Source of the DNA: Coprothermobacter sp.
Lineage (GTDB): Bacteria > Coprothermobacterota > Coprothermobacteria > Coprothermobacterales > Coprothermobacteraceae
Reading direction: 5' to 3'
Length of the DNA stretch: 5,142 nt
NCBI GenBank assembly: GCA_012842545.1
Contig: DUSQ01000040.1
Span: 1 to 5,142 of the forward strand
Below are positions 1-5,142 of the stretch, one piece after another. Numbering within the stretch: the stretch's first letter is position 1; each line of letters opens with the position of its first letter. The translations under genes were made by a program, and so were the position numbers. A model generated the notes under the pieces. It ran no database searches, was not told where the DNA came from, and saw only the letters and a list, made by a program, of their open reading frames with translations.

Positions 1-2
1 CC

Positions 3-260
3 GAATATTTCCCTTTGTATGTGGTACTAAAGGAGGGCAAAGCCAGGGTCGAGGGTGACAGGCTTGTACTCTCGTTCCCTGGGCTTTTGCACATTTACAG
101 GAGGTTTATGGAATTGCCTCAGGTACAAAAGGTGCTGCACGAGTACGGAAGCTTCAAAGTGGATCTTGAACTGGAAGAGGAAGAGAAAGACGAAAGCGTT
201 TTGGAGGTTTTTAAAAAGGTATTCCCTGAGGCACAAATCGAGGAGGTAAAAAGTAATTGA
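3..260 (+). CDS. dnaX: Partial CDS: probable C-terminus of DNA polymerase III subunit gamma/tau
   Basis: The last 85 codons of a gene that begins upstream of the window; the frame is open to the left edge (codons from base 3) and ends at TGA 258-260. A TTG at 15-17 has no ribosome binding site before it, so it is probably internal. The segment has a beta-like stretch (GDRLVLSFPGLLHIYRR), a helix, and a very acidic patch (LEEEEKDE), ending in VKSN. This resembles the poorly conserved C-terminal region of DnaX, the clamp-loader subunit that tethers the polymerase and loads the sliding clamp. The ATPase domain is outside the window, so the call rests on the weak C-terminal resemblance and on position directly before recR, where dnaX lies in many bacteria. 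The stop overlaps the recR start by 4 bases. The ebfC/yaaK gene that usually separates them is absent. Another protein with an acidic tail cannot be excluded. Confidence 0.55.
   Translation, partial: EYFPLYVVLKEGKARVEGDRLVLSFPGLLHIYRRFMELPQVQKVLHEYGSFKVDLELEEEEKDESVLEVFKKVFPEAQIEEVKSN
241..246 (+). promoter_or_regulatory. Ribosome binding site of recR
   Basis: AGGAGG lies 10 bases before the TTG at 257-259, inside the last codons of the upstream gene. It supports the unusual TTG start, which overlaps the upstream stop as TTGA. The next codons give the normal RecR N-terminus, so no other start is needed. Confidence 0.75.
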
Positions 261-862
261 ATTTAGAGGAACTGAGTAAGCAGTTTAGGCGGTTGCCCGG
301 CGTTGGGCCTAGAACCGCTGAAAAAATGGCTTACTACTGGCTCACACTGGAAGATGACGAGGCTGAACGTTTCCTGCACACGCTGGAGAATTTCAGGCGT
401 CAAATTACTTTGTGCAAGAGGTGTCACAACCTCGCTGTGGGAAGTGATCTTTGCGACATTTGCCAGGATAACAGAAGGGATAACATGATTGTGGTTGTGG
501 AGACACCACAAGATGTGGAGAACATCGAACAGGCAGGTATTTACCACGGGTATTACCACGTGCTACACGGCCTGATTTCTCCGCGGAAGGGCATAACACC
601 TGATCAGCTTTTTATATCAGATTTGTTTGATCGCATTGTAAATGAGAACATAACACAGGTAATCATCGCTACTTCCTTCACCATGGAAGGTGACATAACT
701 GCTGATTATTTGACTAAGCAGTTAAAGGCCACACTGCCCAACGTTCCCATTTACAGGTTGGGAACGGGCTTACCCGTGGGTGGAGAGCTCAACTACGCAG
801 ACAGAGCCACCCTCAGGGCAGCGTTTATGACCAAGCACAAAGTGGGGGAGGAAAATGACTAA
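257..862 (+). CDS. recR: Recombination mediator protein RecR
   Basis: 201 residues, the usual length of RecR, which acts with RecO (and RecF) to load RecA onto single-stranded DNA coated with SSB during gap repair. Domains in order: an N-terminal helix-hairpin-helix (LPGVGPRTAEKMA, about 13-25); a four-cysteine zinc finger with C53, C56, C66 and C69 (CKRC...CDIC); a Toprim domain from about 77 (IVVVETPQDVENIE) through HVLHGLISP at 101-109 and VIIATSFTMEGD at 135-146; and the C-terminal signature GTGLPVGGELNYAD at 169-182. All family landmarks are present. The Toprim segment reads SFTMEG where many homologues have NPTVEG, a mild variation. The TTG start is supported by AGGAGG 10 bases upstream and overlaps the preceding stop by 4 bases. 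The 3' end overlaps the next gene by 8 bases, which indicates co-transcription and probable coupling. Confidence 0.97.
   Translation: MNLEELSKQFRRLPGVGPRTAEKMAYYWLTLEDDEAERFLHTLENFRRQITLCKRCHNLAVGSDLCDICQDNRRDNMIVVVETPQDVENIEQAGIYHGYYHVLHGLISPRKGITPDQLFISDLFDRIVNENITQVIIATSFTMEGDITADYLTKQLKATLPNVPIYRLGTGLPVGGELNYADRATLRAAFMTKHKVGEEND
844..851 (+). promoter_or_regulatory. Ribosome binding site of the R3H ATPase gene
   Basis: GGGGGAGG inside the end of recR. The GGAGG core ends only 3 bases before the ATG at 855, shorter than usual, though pairing with the left part of the G-run would give a more normal distance. The ATG is kept as the start because the stop of recR lies just beyond it (coupled 8-base overlap). 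Confidence 0.55.
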
Positions 863-2402
863 GAGAGTTATCACTGACAATTTGGATGAAGTACTGGGCA
901 TACTTCCTCCTTGGATAGCAGAAAAACTCAGAGTGAACCCCATGCTTAGCGATTTGGTGGACATTGTGCTGGACCTAAAGCGTCCAGTGGTTATCAGGTT
1001 CAGCAGCAGCCAAGAAGTGTGGGAATCGGATTTGGTAAGTGAAGATGATATTCAGTACGTGGTTCAGCACATCGGTACTTTTGGCAAGGACAACAGAGCT
1101 GGCTTAGAGGGTACACTGCACAGGATTTCCTGTATTAGGAACAGACAGGGCCGCATAATCGGCTTGTCCATACGCGTTGGCAGAGCCATTTACGGCGTGG
1201 TGGATCCATTAATTCCCTATTTTACTCAGGAAAAAAGCGTTCTTCTCATGGGTAAGCCCGGCGTGGGTAAAACCACCTTGCTGCGCGAGGTTGCCAGGCT
1301 TCTTTCTGTGGACTACCAAAAGCGCGTCATCGTAGTAGATACATCCAACGAAATCGCTGGCGACGGAGATGTTCCACATCCGGCTATTGGCTTGGCTAGG
1401 CGTATGCAGGTGCCAGTTCCGGAGCTGCAGCACGATGTGATGATAGAGGCTGTGGAGAACCACATGCCAGAAGTGATCATTGTGGACGAAATAGGCCGAA
1501 AAGAGGAAGTTGATGCTGCACGTACCATTGCAGAACGTGGGGTGCAGCTCATAGCAACGGCACACGGTAACACCTTGGAAAACATTTTGGTAAACCCCAC
1601 TTTGTCAGACTTGGTTGGTGGGGTACAGGTGGTGACACTGTCCGACGAGGAAGCACACAGGCGTGGAACCCAGAAAACCATATTGGAGAGGAAAGCCAGC
1701 CCTACGTTTGATATTCTCATTGAGATAAGAGCTCGGGGTGTTTATGCCATACACGAGGATGTATCGCACGCTGTTGATGGTCTGCTCAGAGGCATTCCGC
1801 CCAACCCGCTAGTGCTACGGGTAAAGGACGATGGCACTGTGGAAAGCAGTTATGAACAAACATTACCACCCATGGTAGAGGTGGCTGGTGAAGAGCCTGG
1901 CGCGACCAGAAAACGTGGTGAACGCGGAGGAGAAATCCGCATTCTGCCGCTAGGGCTTTCTCGGAGCAAGTTGGAAAAAGCCATTGTGAACTTGGGGGTA
2001 CCAGCAGTTATCGTGGACGATGTGGATGATGCGGACATGGTGCTCACGCTAAGATCACACATGAACAAAGGTTATCAGCGTCTCAGGGAAGCCAAGGCAA
2101 AGAGTGTTCCCATAAAAACCATAAAAAGCAACACCATGAGTCAGATGGAGGACTTTCTCACAACTCTATTTTCACTAACACCGGAGCAGATGGATGCAGA
2201 AATAGCTGAAGCTCTCAGGGAAGCTGAGGAAGCTGCCATGCACACCGTGGAAGATCAAAAGAGGCGAGAGCTCAGACCTGCTCCACAGCGCATAAGGCGT
2301 TTGCAGCATGAACTCATTGCGAAGTACGGATTGCTCAGTTTCAGCGTGGGTGAGGAGCCCCACCGCAGGGTAGTTGTCATATTTCCGGGAGCTGAAGAGT
2401 GA
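855..2402 (+). CDS. SpoIIIAA-like AAA ATPase with C-terminal R3H domain (Ycf45-like family)
   Basis: 515 residues. Residues about 1-115 resemble the N-terminal part of SpoIIIAA-type ATPases (ILPPWIAEKL at 16-25). The ATPase domain follows, with Walker A GKPGVGKTT at 133-141, VVDTSNEIAGDG at 160-171, Walker B VIIVDEIG at 207-214 and a sensor-like ATAHGNT at 234-240. A charged linker (about 341-360, rich in G, E and R) leads to a conserved middle region (about 361-437, including DADMVLTLR and PIKTIKSNTMSQ). A Glu/Ala-rich helix (about 443-470) precedes an R3H single-stranded nucleic-acid-binding domain with R481 and H485 in the RxxxH motif. No membrane segment or signal peptide is seen. This architecture is known from cyanobacteria and plastids (Ycf45) and several anaerobes; its function is essentially unknown. 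ATP-driven RNA or ssDNA binding is inference. It is not SpoIIIAA itself: it is longer, has R3H, and no spoIIIA genes follow. It overlaps recR by 8 bases; tmk starts one base after its stop. Confidence 0.9.
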   Translation: MTKRVITDNLDEVLGILPPWIAEKLRVNPMLSDLVDIVLDLKRPVVIRFSSSQEVWESDLVSEDDIQYVVQHIGTFGKDNRAGLEGTLHRISCIRNRQGRIIGLSIRVGRAIYGVVDPLIPYFTQEKSVLLMGKPGVGKTTLLREVARLLSVDYQKRVIVVDTSNEIAGDGDVPHPAIGLARRMQVPVPELQHDVMIEAVENHMPEVIIVDEIGRKEEVDAARTIAERGVQLIATAHGNTLENILVNPTLSDLVGGVQVVTLSDEEAHRRGTQKTILERKASPTFDILIEIRARGVYAIHEDVSHAVDGLLRGIPPNPLVLRVKDDGTVESSYEQTLPPMVEVAGEEPGATRKRGERGGEIRILPLGLSRSKLEKAIVNLGVPAVIVDDVDDADMVLTLRSHMNKGYQRLREAKAKSVPIKTIKSNTMSQMEDFLTTLFSLTPEQMDAEIAEALREAEEAAMHTVEDQKRRELRPAPQRIRRLQHELIAKYGLLSFSVGEEPHRRVVVIFPGAEE

Positions 2403-2403
2403 C

Positions 2404-2985
2404 ATGTTCATAGTCGTAGAAGGCATTGATGGGTGCGGAAAAAGTACGGTAGCCAGCTTGTTAGCCGCCGAGATAGGAAAGAAGCGACCGGTGTTTCATA
2501 CCTTCGAACCGGGCCACGTCAGGGACGGTTTGTACCGCAAACTTATCATGGAGAATGTGGATAACCCGTTTGTTGTGGCAGCTTTGTTTACCGTTGATAG
2601 GGCGGAGCATGTGGAGAAGATGATTAAACCAGCGTTGGCTCAGGGCAAGTGGGTGGTTTGTGAGCGATATGCTGATTCCACTTTAGCTTATCAGGGCTAT
2701 GGCATGGGATTGGACAAAGATCTAATAACACGCATGAACGAGCAGGCTATTAAAGGTCTTTGGCCGGACAAGATCTTCTATTTGGACATTGAGCCAGGCT
2801 TGGCTTTGGCTCGGCTAAGAAATAAGGAAAAAGATGCTCTGGAAGGGCAGGGGTTAGAATTTTTACAGAGGGTACGGGAGGGATATGAAGAAATCGCCCG
2901 AGCAAGAGGATATGTTTATGTGGATGCCACCCTTCCACCAGAAATCATTGTGAAGCACATTTTAGAGGAGGTGAAGCTGCTGTGA
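2404..2985 (+). CDS. tmk: Thymidylate kinase
   Basis: 193 residues from the ATG at 2404; catalyses ATP-dependent phosphorylation of dTMP to dTDP, feeding dTTP synthesis in the cytoplasm. Visible motifs are P-loop GIDGCGKST (7-15), the substrate-site EPG (36-38), DR (65-66), ERYADSTLAYQG (87-98, usually DRY in the family), and a LID region rich in Arg/Lys around 137-143 (RLRNKEK). Length is close to the family norm. I chose ATG 2404 over an in-frame TTG at 2374: the TTG would overlap the upstream gene by 29 bases and add ten residues before MFIVVEGIDG, which is a normal Tmk start. GGGAG at 2387-2391 and GAAGAG at 2394-2399 are candidate but unremarkable ribosome binding sites, and coupling to the stop one base upstream is likely. 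The ERY variant is conservative and gives no reason to doubt activity. Confidence 0.95.
   Translation: MFIVVEGIDGCGKSTVASLLAAEIGKKRPVFHTFEPGHVRDGLYRKLIMENVDNPFVVAALFTVDRAEHVEKMIKPALAQGKWVVCERYADSTLAYQGYGMGLDKDLITRMNEQAIKGLWPDKIFYLDIEPGLALARLRNKEKDALEGQGLEFLQRVREGYEEIARARGYVYVDATLPPEIIVKHILEEVKLL
2966..2973 (+). promoter_or_regulatory. Ribosome binding site of yaaQ
   Basis: AGGAGGTG, a nearly perfect Shine-Dalgarno sequence within the last codons of tmk, 8 bases before the GTG at 2982-2984. It fixes the GTG as the start of the next gene; the start overlaps the tmk stop as GTGA. Confidence 0.8.
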
Positions 2986-3308
2986 AACTGTTCATAACCA
3001 TATTGCAGGAAGAGGATTACCGTGTGCTAGCTGAAAGATTAACTGAAAAGGGCATATACCATACACGTATAGCTGGTGAAGGTGGTTTCTTGGGAGGAAG
3101 AAAGGTCGTCCTACTAAGCGCTGTGGAAGATGACGCCGTGGATACATTGTTAGGCATCATAAAAGAATCCTGCAGTGAGAGAGAAGAAACCATCTTAGCT
3201 GAGGCTCCTTCAGGATTCATCGGTATGAGCATACCCATTCCCATGAAGGTGCACACTGGTGGCGCCGTGGTAATGATACTACCCTTAGACCAAATAATCA
3301 AAGTATGA
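2982..3308 (+). CDS. PII-like cyclic-di-AMP receptor (DarA/PstA, YaaQ family)
   Basis: 108 residues, the full length of the family. The protein aligns by eye with Bacillus subtilis DarA (YaaQ) along its whole length: the MKLFITILQ start, T28 followed by the GGFL loop at 34-37, SEREE near 70, and a C-terminal GGAVVMILPLDQ strand. Family members are PII-like trimers that bind cyclic-di-AMP at subunit interfaces, where the conserved Thr and the GGFL loop contribute; their downstream partner is still unclear. The gene is commonly called yaaQ, darA or pstA. The GTG start has a strong AGGAGGTG and overlaps the tmk stop by 4 bases; the stop overlaps the holB start by 4 bases (ATGA). The position between tmk and holB is the standard Bacillota arrangement, but yaaR, often found right after, is missing. 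Presence of this receptor implies that the organism makes c-di-AMP, which the window cannot confirm. Confidence 0.9.
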   Translation: MKLFITILQEEDYRVLAERLTEKGIYHTRIAGEGGFLGGRKVVLLSAVEDDAVDTLLGIIKESCSEREETILAEAPSGFIGMSIPIPMKVHTGGAVVMILPLDQIIKV

Positions 3309-4003
3309 GCGATTTGCCCTCATCTCTGGTGTATTCGCTTGTTACCAGAATGTCTGCTCCAGTAGCTCTGGTGGGCCCTGATTGGCAAGAAGCCTATGAG
3401 GCCATTCGGGAGAAAATAGGACGCGTGTCACCACAAGACCTGCTGGAAGTGCAAGGTGAAACGCTTGGCATTGACGCTGTTAGAACAATTGAGGAGTTCT
3501 TGGCTTTTGTTCCTGGTTCAGGGGTTAAGTACGTGTTAGTACTGGGTGCTGATAATTTAACGCCCGAGGCTCAGAACGCTTTTTTGAAAACTTTGGAAGA
3601 ACCTCCTCGCTATGCACGGATTTTCATGTTTTGCCAGAGATGGAGTAACCTTTTGTCCACGGTAAGATCGCGTGTGGTCAATGTTCCATTACCAGCCAAG
3701 CCTAGAACGGAGCTGCAAACAAAAAGCGCATGGGAATACTTGATGAGCTCGGGAAGTAAAAATGTGCTTGAGCAGTTAAGGAGAAACTATGACTGGGCAT
3801 CACAGGTTCTGAACGGGGATTTGCTTTTCTCTAAGGAAATGGACAGTTACAAATTGGCTGCTTTTTATTTCCTTCTCATTGAGCGTAAAGCTCCCACGGA
3901 CCTTCTCAGAGAAATGTTGGAGTTGGAGTCTGCTATGACGTTCAATGTGAACACGGAGATGATATTTGACAGGATACTAATGACTGGAGTGAAAGTGACA
4001 TGA
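3305..4003 (+). CDS. holB: DNA polymerase III subunit delta' (HolB), shortened form
   Basis: 232 residues, clearly shorter than the roughly 300-330 usual for HolB. Recognised by the clamp-loader core: LGIDAVRTIEEFL (54-66), the Walker B-like strand YVLVLGADNLTPEAQ (76-90), the family signature NAFLKTLEEPP (91-101), and STVRSRVVNVPLP (118-130), which corresponds to the SRC motif with Val in place of Cys. The P-loop region is degenerate: VGPDWQEAYEA (23-33) stands where ATP-binding homologues have GPxGxGKT, and there is no four-cysteine zinc module before LGID. Delta' is the stator of the clamp loader and does not hydrolyse ATP in Escherichia coli, so loss of the P-loop is compatible with function. 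The C-terminal collar domain (about 136-232) is short and diverged. The ATG overlaps the yaaQ stop (ATGA) without a clear ribosome binding site, so initiation probably depends on coupling. The 3' end overlaps yaaT by 4 bases. Confidence 0.82.
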   Translation: MSDLPSSLVYSLVTRMSAPVALVGPDWQEAYEAIREKIGRVSPQDLLEVQGETLGIDAVRTIEEFLAFVPGSGVKYVLVLGADNLTPEAQNAFLKTLEEPPRYARIFMFCQRWSNLLSTVRSRVVNVPLPAKPRTELQTKSAWEYLMSSGSKNVLEQLRRNYDWASQVLNGDLLFSKEMDSYKLAAFYFLLIERKAPTDLLREMLELESAMTFNVNTEMIFDRILMTGVKVT

Positions 4004-4800
4004 AATACTTGGTAAGAACCATGTTTAGTCAAAAACCAGGATTCATTGAAACTGACGTGCCCTTGGAAAAAGGGCTTGAAATAAAAGTGGTTAAGGAGTA
4101 CGGCGAAGTACCAGCTGTGGTAGTTGGTCCTTGGCGCTACGAGTGTGATACGTTGTGGGGTTACGGCGGTTCTTTAAATGGTGTGGACTTAGCAGCGCTA
4201 GAGTCGGATGTTAAGGAAAGTTTGGAATTTTTGAGGCGCGAAGGTAAGAACAGTTTGAACATTGCCATTTTCGCAGCAGAAGAAACAGTGGATCGCCAAA
4301 CTTTGCAAGCGTACTTTGTTGCCGAAGGAAGAGTGGATTTCAGAGATCTGGTAAGGAACTTCCAAAAGCAGTTTAACAAGAGACTTCGCCTGTGGCAGGT
4401 GGGAGTCAGAGACCGTTCACAGATGGTGGGCGGCATCGGTGTATGTGGCCAGATGCTTTGTTGCCACGCATTTCTGAAGGACTTTGAATCCATAAGTGTG
4501 AACATGGCAAAAGAGCAGGGACTTCTGCTTAACCCCGACAAGATCACAGGAACCTGCGGTCGACTGCTTTGTTGCCTGCGCTACGAGCATCATTGGTACT
4601 GTGAGGCTTTTGCCAATGTTCCGGAGCAGGGTAGTCGTGTAAAAATTGAGAAAGATGGCCAAGAGAAAGAAGTGAGGATTGTTACAAGAAACGCCGTGTT
4701 GCGTACGGCTTACGTCGCAGATGACGAAGGTAACATGTTCTGGGTGGATTTCAAAGAGATTGACACTGCTTGTGGCATGACCCCGCAAAAGGACAACTAA
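4000..4800 (+). CDS. ricT: PSP1-domain protein YaaT/RicT
   Basis: 266 residues, near the family's usual length. An N-terminal beta-rich part (1-90) leads into ADGRVDFR-like AEGRVDFRDLVRNF (108-121) and the PSP1 core: VGVRDRSQMVGGIGVCG (134-150), then LCC at 153-155, NMAKEQGLLLNPDKITGTCGRLLCC (168-192) and LRYEH. Conserved cysteines are C149, C154, C155, C186, C191 and C192, with C201 nearby. In B. subtilis YaaT joins YmcA and YlbF in the Ric complex, which carries [4Fe-4S] clusters and promotes RNase Y-dependent mRNA maturation, sporulation, competence and biofilm formation. These cysteines are the likely cluster ligands (inference from the family). The ATG has GGAGTG (3986-3991) upstream and overlaps the holB stop as ATGA. 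It is the last gene of the operon: ten bases after its stop lies the 3' end of a tRNA gene on the other strand. The YmcA and YlbF partners are not in the window. Confidence 0.93.
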   Translation: MKYLVRTMFSQKPGFIETDVPLEKGLEIKVVKEYGEVPAVVVGPWRYECDTLWGYGGSLNGVDLAALESDVKESLEFLRREGKNSLNIAIFAAEETVDRQTLQAYFVAEGRVDFRDLVRNFQKQFNKRLRLWQVGVRDRSQMVGGIGVCGQMLCCHAFLKDFESISVNMAKEQGLLLNPDKITGTCGRLLCCLRYEHHWYCEAFANVPEQGSRVKIEKDGQEKEVRIVTRNAVLRTAYVADDEGNMFWVDFKEIDTACGMTPQKDN

Positions 4801-4810
4801 ACAGCTGATT

Positions 4811-4898
4811 TGGTGCGGAAGGGGGGATTTGAACCCCCAAGGGCTATTAACCCACTGGATCCTGAGTCCAGCGCGTCTGCCAGTTCCGCCACTTCCGC
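4811..4898 (-). tRNA. tRNA-Leu (anticodon CAG)
   Basis: 88 nt including an encoded 3' CCA (4811-4813 read on the - strand). The acceptor stem GCGGAAG/CTTCCGC is a perfect 7 bp with discriminator A. The anticodon arm CTGGA-CTCAGGA-TCCAG places CAG at 4862-4864 (- strand), reading CUG leucine codons. The long variable arm (4839-4854, GGG...CCC stem) marks a class II tRNA as expected for Leu. The T arm GGGGG-TTCAAAT-CCCCC is perfect, and the D loop holds the GG pair. Its 3' end faces the end of yaaT 10 bases away, and no terminator hairpin with a T-run is visible, so primary transcripts may run antisense into yaaT. A good promoter lies just upstream. Confidence 0.97.
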
Positions 4899-4923
4899 AA
4901 CCGTATGCTCACTGCCATTATTT

Positions 4924-4952
4924 ATTATATACTAATTGCTAAACGGTGAAAA
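4924..4952 (-). promoter_or_regulatory. Promoter of tRNA-Leu
   Basis: On the - strand: -35 TTTTCA (4947-4952, four of six consensus bases), a 17-base spacer, and a perfect -10 TATAAT (4924-4929). The start point would be about 4917, giving a leader of some 18 bases before the mature 5' end at 4898, to be removed by RNase P. A vegetative sigma-70/sigma-A type promoter is the simplest reading. Confidence 0.7.
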
Positions 4953-4992
4953 GGATAGTACCTGTGTAGTAAATCGTGCCAACATTAAAGTG

Positions 4993-4998
4993 TATAAT
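4993..4998 (+). promoter_or_regulatory. Putative -10 element of the sepF promoter
   Basis: A perfect TATAAT preceded by GTG (4990-4992), close to but not exactly an extended -10. No good -35 is present at 16-18 bases upstream (best windows around 4969-4976 match poorly). A start point near 5005 would leave a leader of about 44 bases before the TTG at 5049. The 4899-5048 stretch holds this element, the divergent tRNA promoter and the sepF ribosome binding site, and nothing else I can support. Confidence 0.45.
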
Positions 4999-5028
4999 AA
5001 TGTCAAGGCTTGTGGCAAAAAGCTGCCT

Positions 5029-5037
5029 GGGAAGGGG
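5029..5037 (+). promoter_or_regulatory. Probable ribosome binding site of sepF
   Basis: GGGAAGGGG, a purine-rich but imperfect Shine-Dalgarno, ends 11 bases before the TTG at 5049, on the long side. An in-frame TGA at 5040-5042 limits the gene to starts at or after 5043, so TTG 5049 is the only conventional choice; ATT at 5043 would be spaced better but is a very rare start codon. Confidence 0.45.
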
Positions 5038-5048
5038 CGTGAATTGAG

Positions 5049-5142
5049 TTGGCCGAGGGTGGTTTCTGGAAAAAGTTAACTAATTTTTTCACCGCATCGG
5101 AAGAAGATGAAGACATAATTGAAGAGGACTACATGGACGAAG
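5049..5142 (+). CDS. sepF: Partial CDS: N-terminus of probable cell division protein SepF
   Basis: The first 31 codons of a gene running off the right edge. The peptide has an amphipathic start (FWKKLTNFF, residues 6-14) followed by an acidic segment (EEDEDIIEEDYMDE, 18-31). This matches the layout of SepF, whose N-terminal amphipathic helix binds the membrane and is followed by an acidic linker before the FtsZ-binding core. SepF anchors and bundles FtsZ in Bacillota, Actinobacteria and relatives. The conserved core is outside the window, so the call depends only on the N-terminal pattern; another protein with an amphipathic start and acidic linker remains possible. The start is TTG (see the ribosome binding site entry), and an in-frame stop lies just upstream. 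Confidence 0.6.
   Translation, partial: MAEGGFWKKLTNFFTASEEDEDIIEEDYMDE

Noticed and set aside
1209..1720. Long open frames on the - strand opposite the R3H ATPase (118 and 135 codons)
   Set aside because: They lie wholly antisense to a gene with clear ATPase motifs, have low-complexity Ser/Thr/Cys-rich translations typical of antisense shadows, and match no family I recognise.
855..2402. True sporulation gene spoIIIAA
   Set aside because: The ATPase core is similar, but this protein is much longer, carries an R3H domain and is not followed by spoIIIAB-AH genes.
2374..2403. Upstream TTG start for tmk at 2374
   Set aside because: It would overlap the preceding gene by 29 bases and add ten residues not expected before the MFIVVEGIDG start of Tmk; ATG 2404 is one base after the preceding stop.
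3966..3971. TTGACA sequence near the end of holB as an internal promoter for yaaT
   Set aside because: No TATAAT-like hexamer at 16-18 bases downstream; the match is probably chance within coding sequence.
4161..4788. Open frames on the - strand opposite yaaT (128 and 123 codons)
   Set aside because: Antisense shadows of a well-conserved PSP1 gene; no recognisable domain. The region could be transcribed by read-through from tRNA-Leu but probably is not coding.
5006..5028. Possible hairpin in the sepF leader (AGGC at 5006-5009 with GCCT at 5025-5028)
   Set aside because: Only four contiguous pairs with a long loop and mismatches; too weak to call a riboswitch, attenuator or terminator.
1..5142. 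Mobile element, CRISPR array, phage or defence system
   Set aside because: No direct repeat arrays, terminal inverted repeats, transposase, integrase or toxin-antitoxin signatures were seen on either strand; the window is conserved housekeeping sequence.

Overview
The window is a stretch of bacterial chromosome with moderate GC, densely packed with housekeeping genes. Six complete protein genes and the tail of a seventh lie on the + strand in one apparent operon (1-4800). They overlap by 4-8 bases or sit 1 base apart, mostly as TTGA, GTGA or ATGA stop/start overlaps, so translational coupling is likely. A 248-base intergenic region follows with a tRNA-Leu gene on the - strand, and then the first 31 codons of a probable sepF gene on the + strand.

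The order is: probable dnaX C-terminus, recR, a SpoIIIAA-like ATPase with an R3H domain (Ycf45-like family), tmk, a DarA/PstA-type (YaaQ) c-di-AMP receptor, holB, and yaaT/ricT (PSP1 domain). tmk-yaaQ-holB-yaaT is the classical order of Bacillota (Bacillus and Clostridium relatives), and dnaX-recR lies just upstream in Bacillus too. Two usual members are absent: ebfC/yaaK between dnaX and recR, and yaaR between yaaQ and holB. The R3H ATPase sits between the two halves instead. With GGAGG-type ribosome binding sites, TTG/GTG starts, frequent AGG/AGA Arg and ATA Ile codons, and short proteins, this suggests a compact-genome, possibly thermophilic, Bacillota-like anaerobe. Coprothermobacter is my best guess, at low confidence and from impression rather than a search.

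By function, the operon joins DNA replication (DnaX and HolB clamp-loader subunits, Tmk for dTTP supply) and recombinational repair (RecR). It also carries a cyclic-dinucleotide sensor (YaaQ), a Ric-complex subunit linked in Bacillus to RNA processing and development (YaaT), and a putative nucleic-acid-binding ATPase of unknown role (R3H). The operon promoter lies upstream of the window. The tRNA and sepF have their own divergent promoters between about 4920 and 5000.

I found no mobile element, CRISPR array, toxin-antitoxin pair, defence locus or clearly novel system. The points most worth a second look are the R3H ATPase in this operon, a stripped-down HolB, and the convergent tRNA/yaaT end without a visible terminator.
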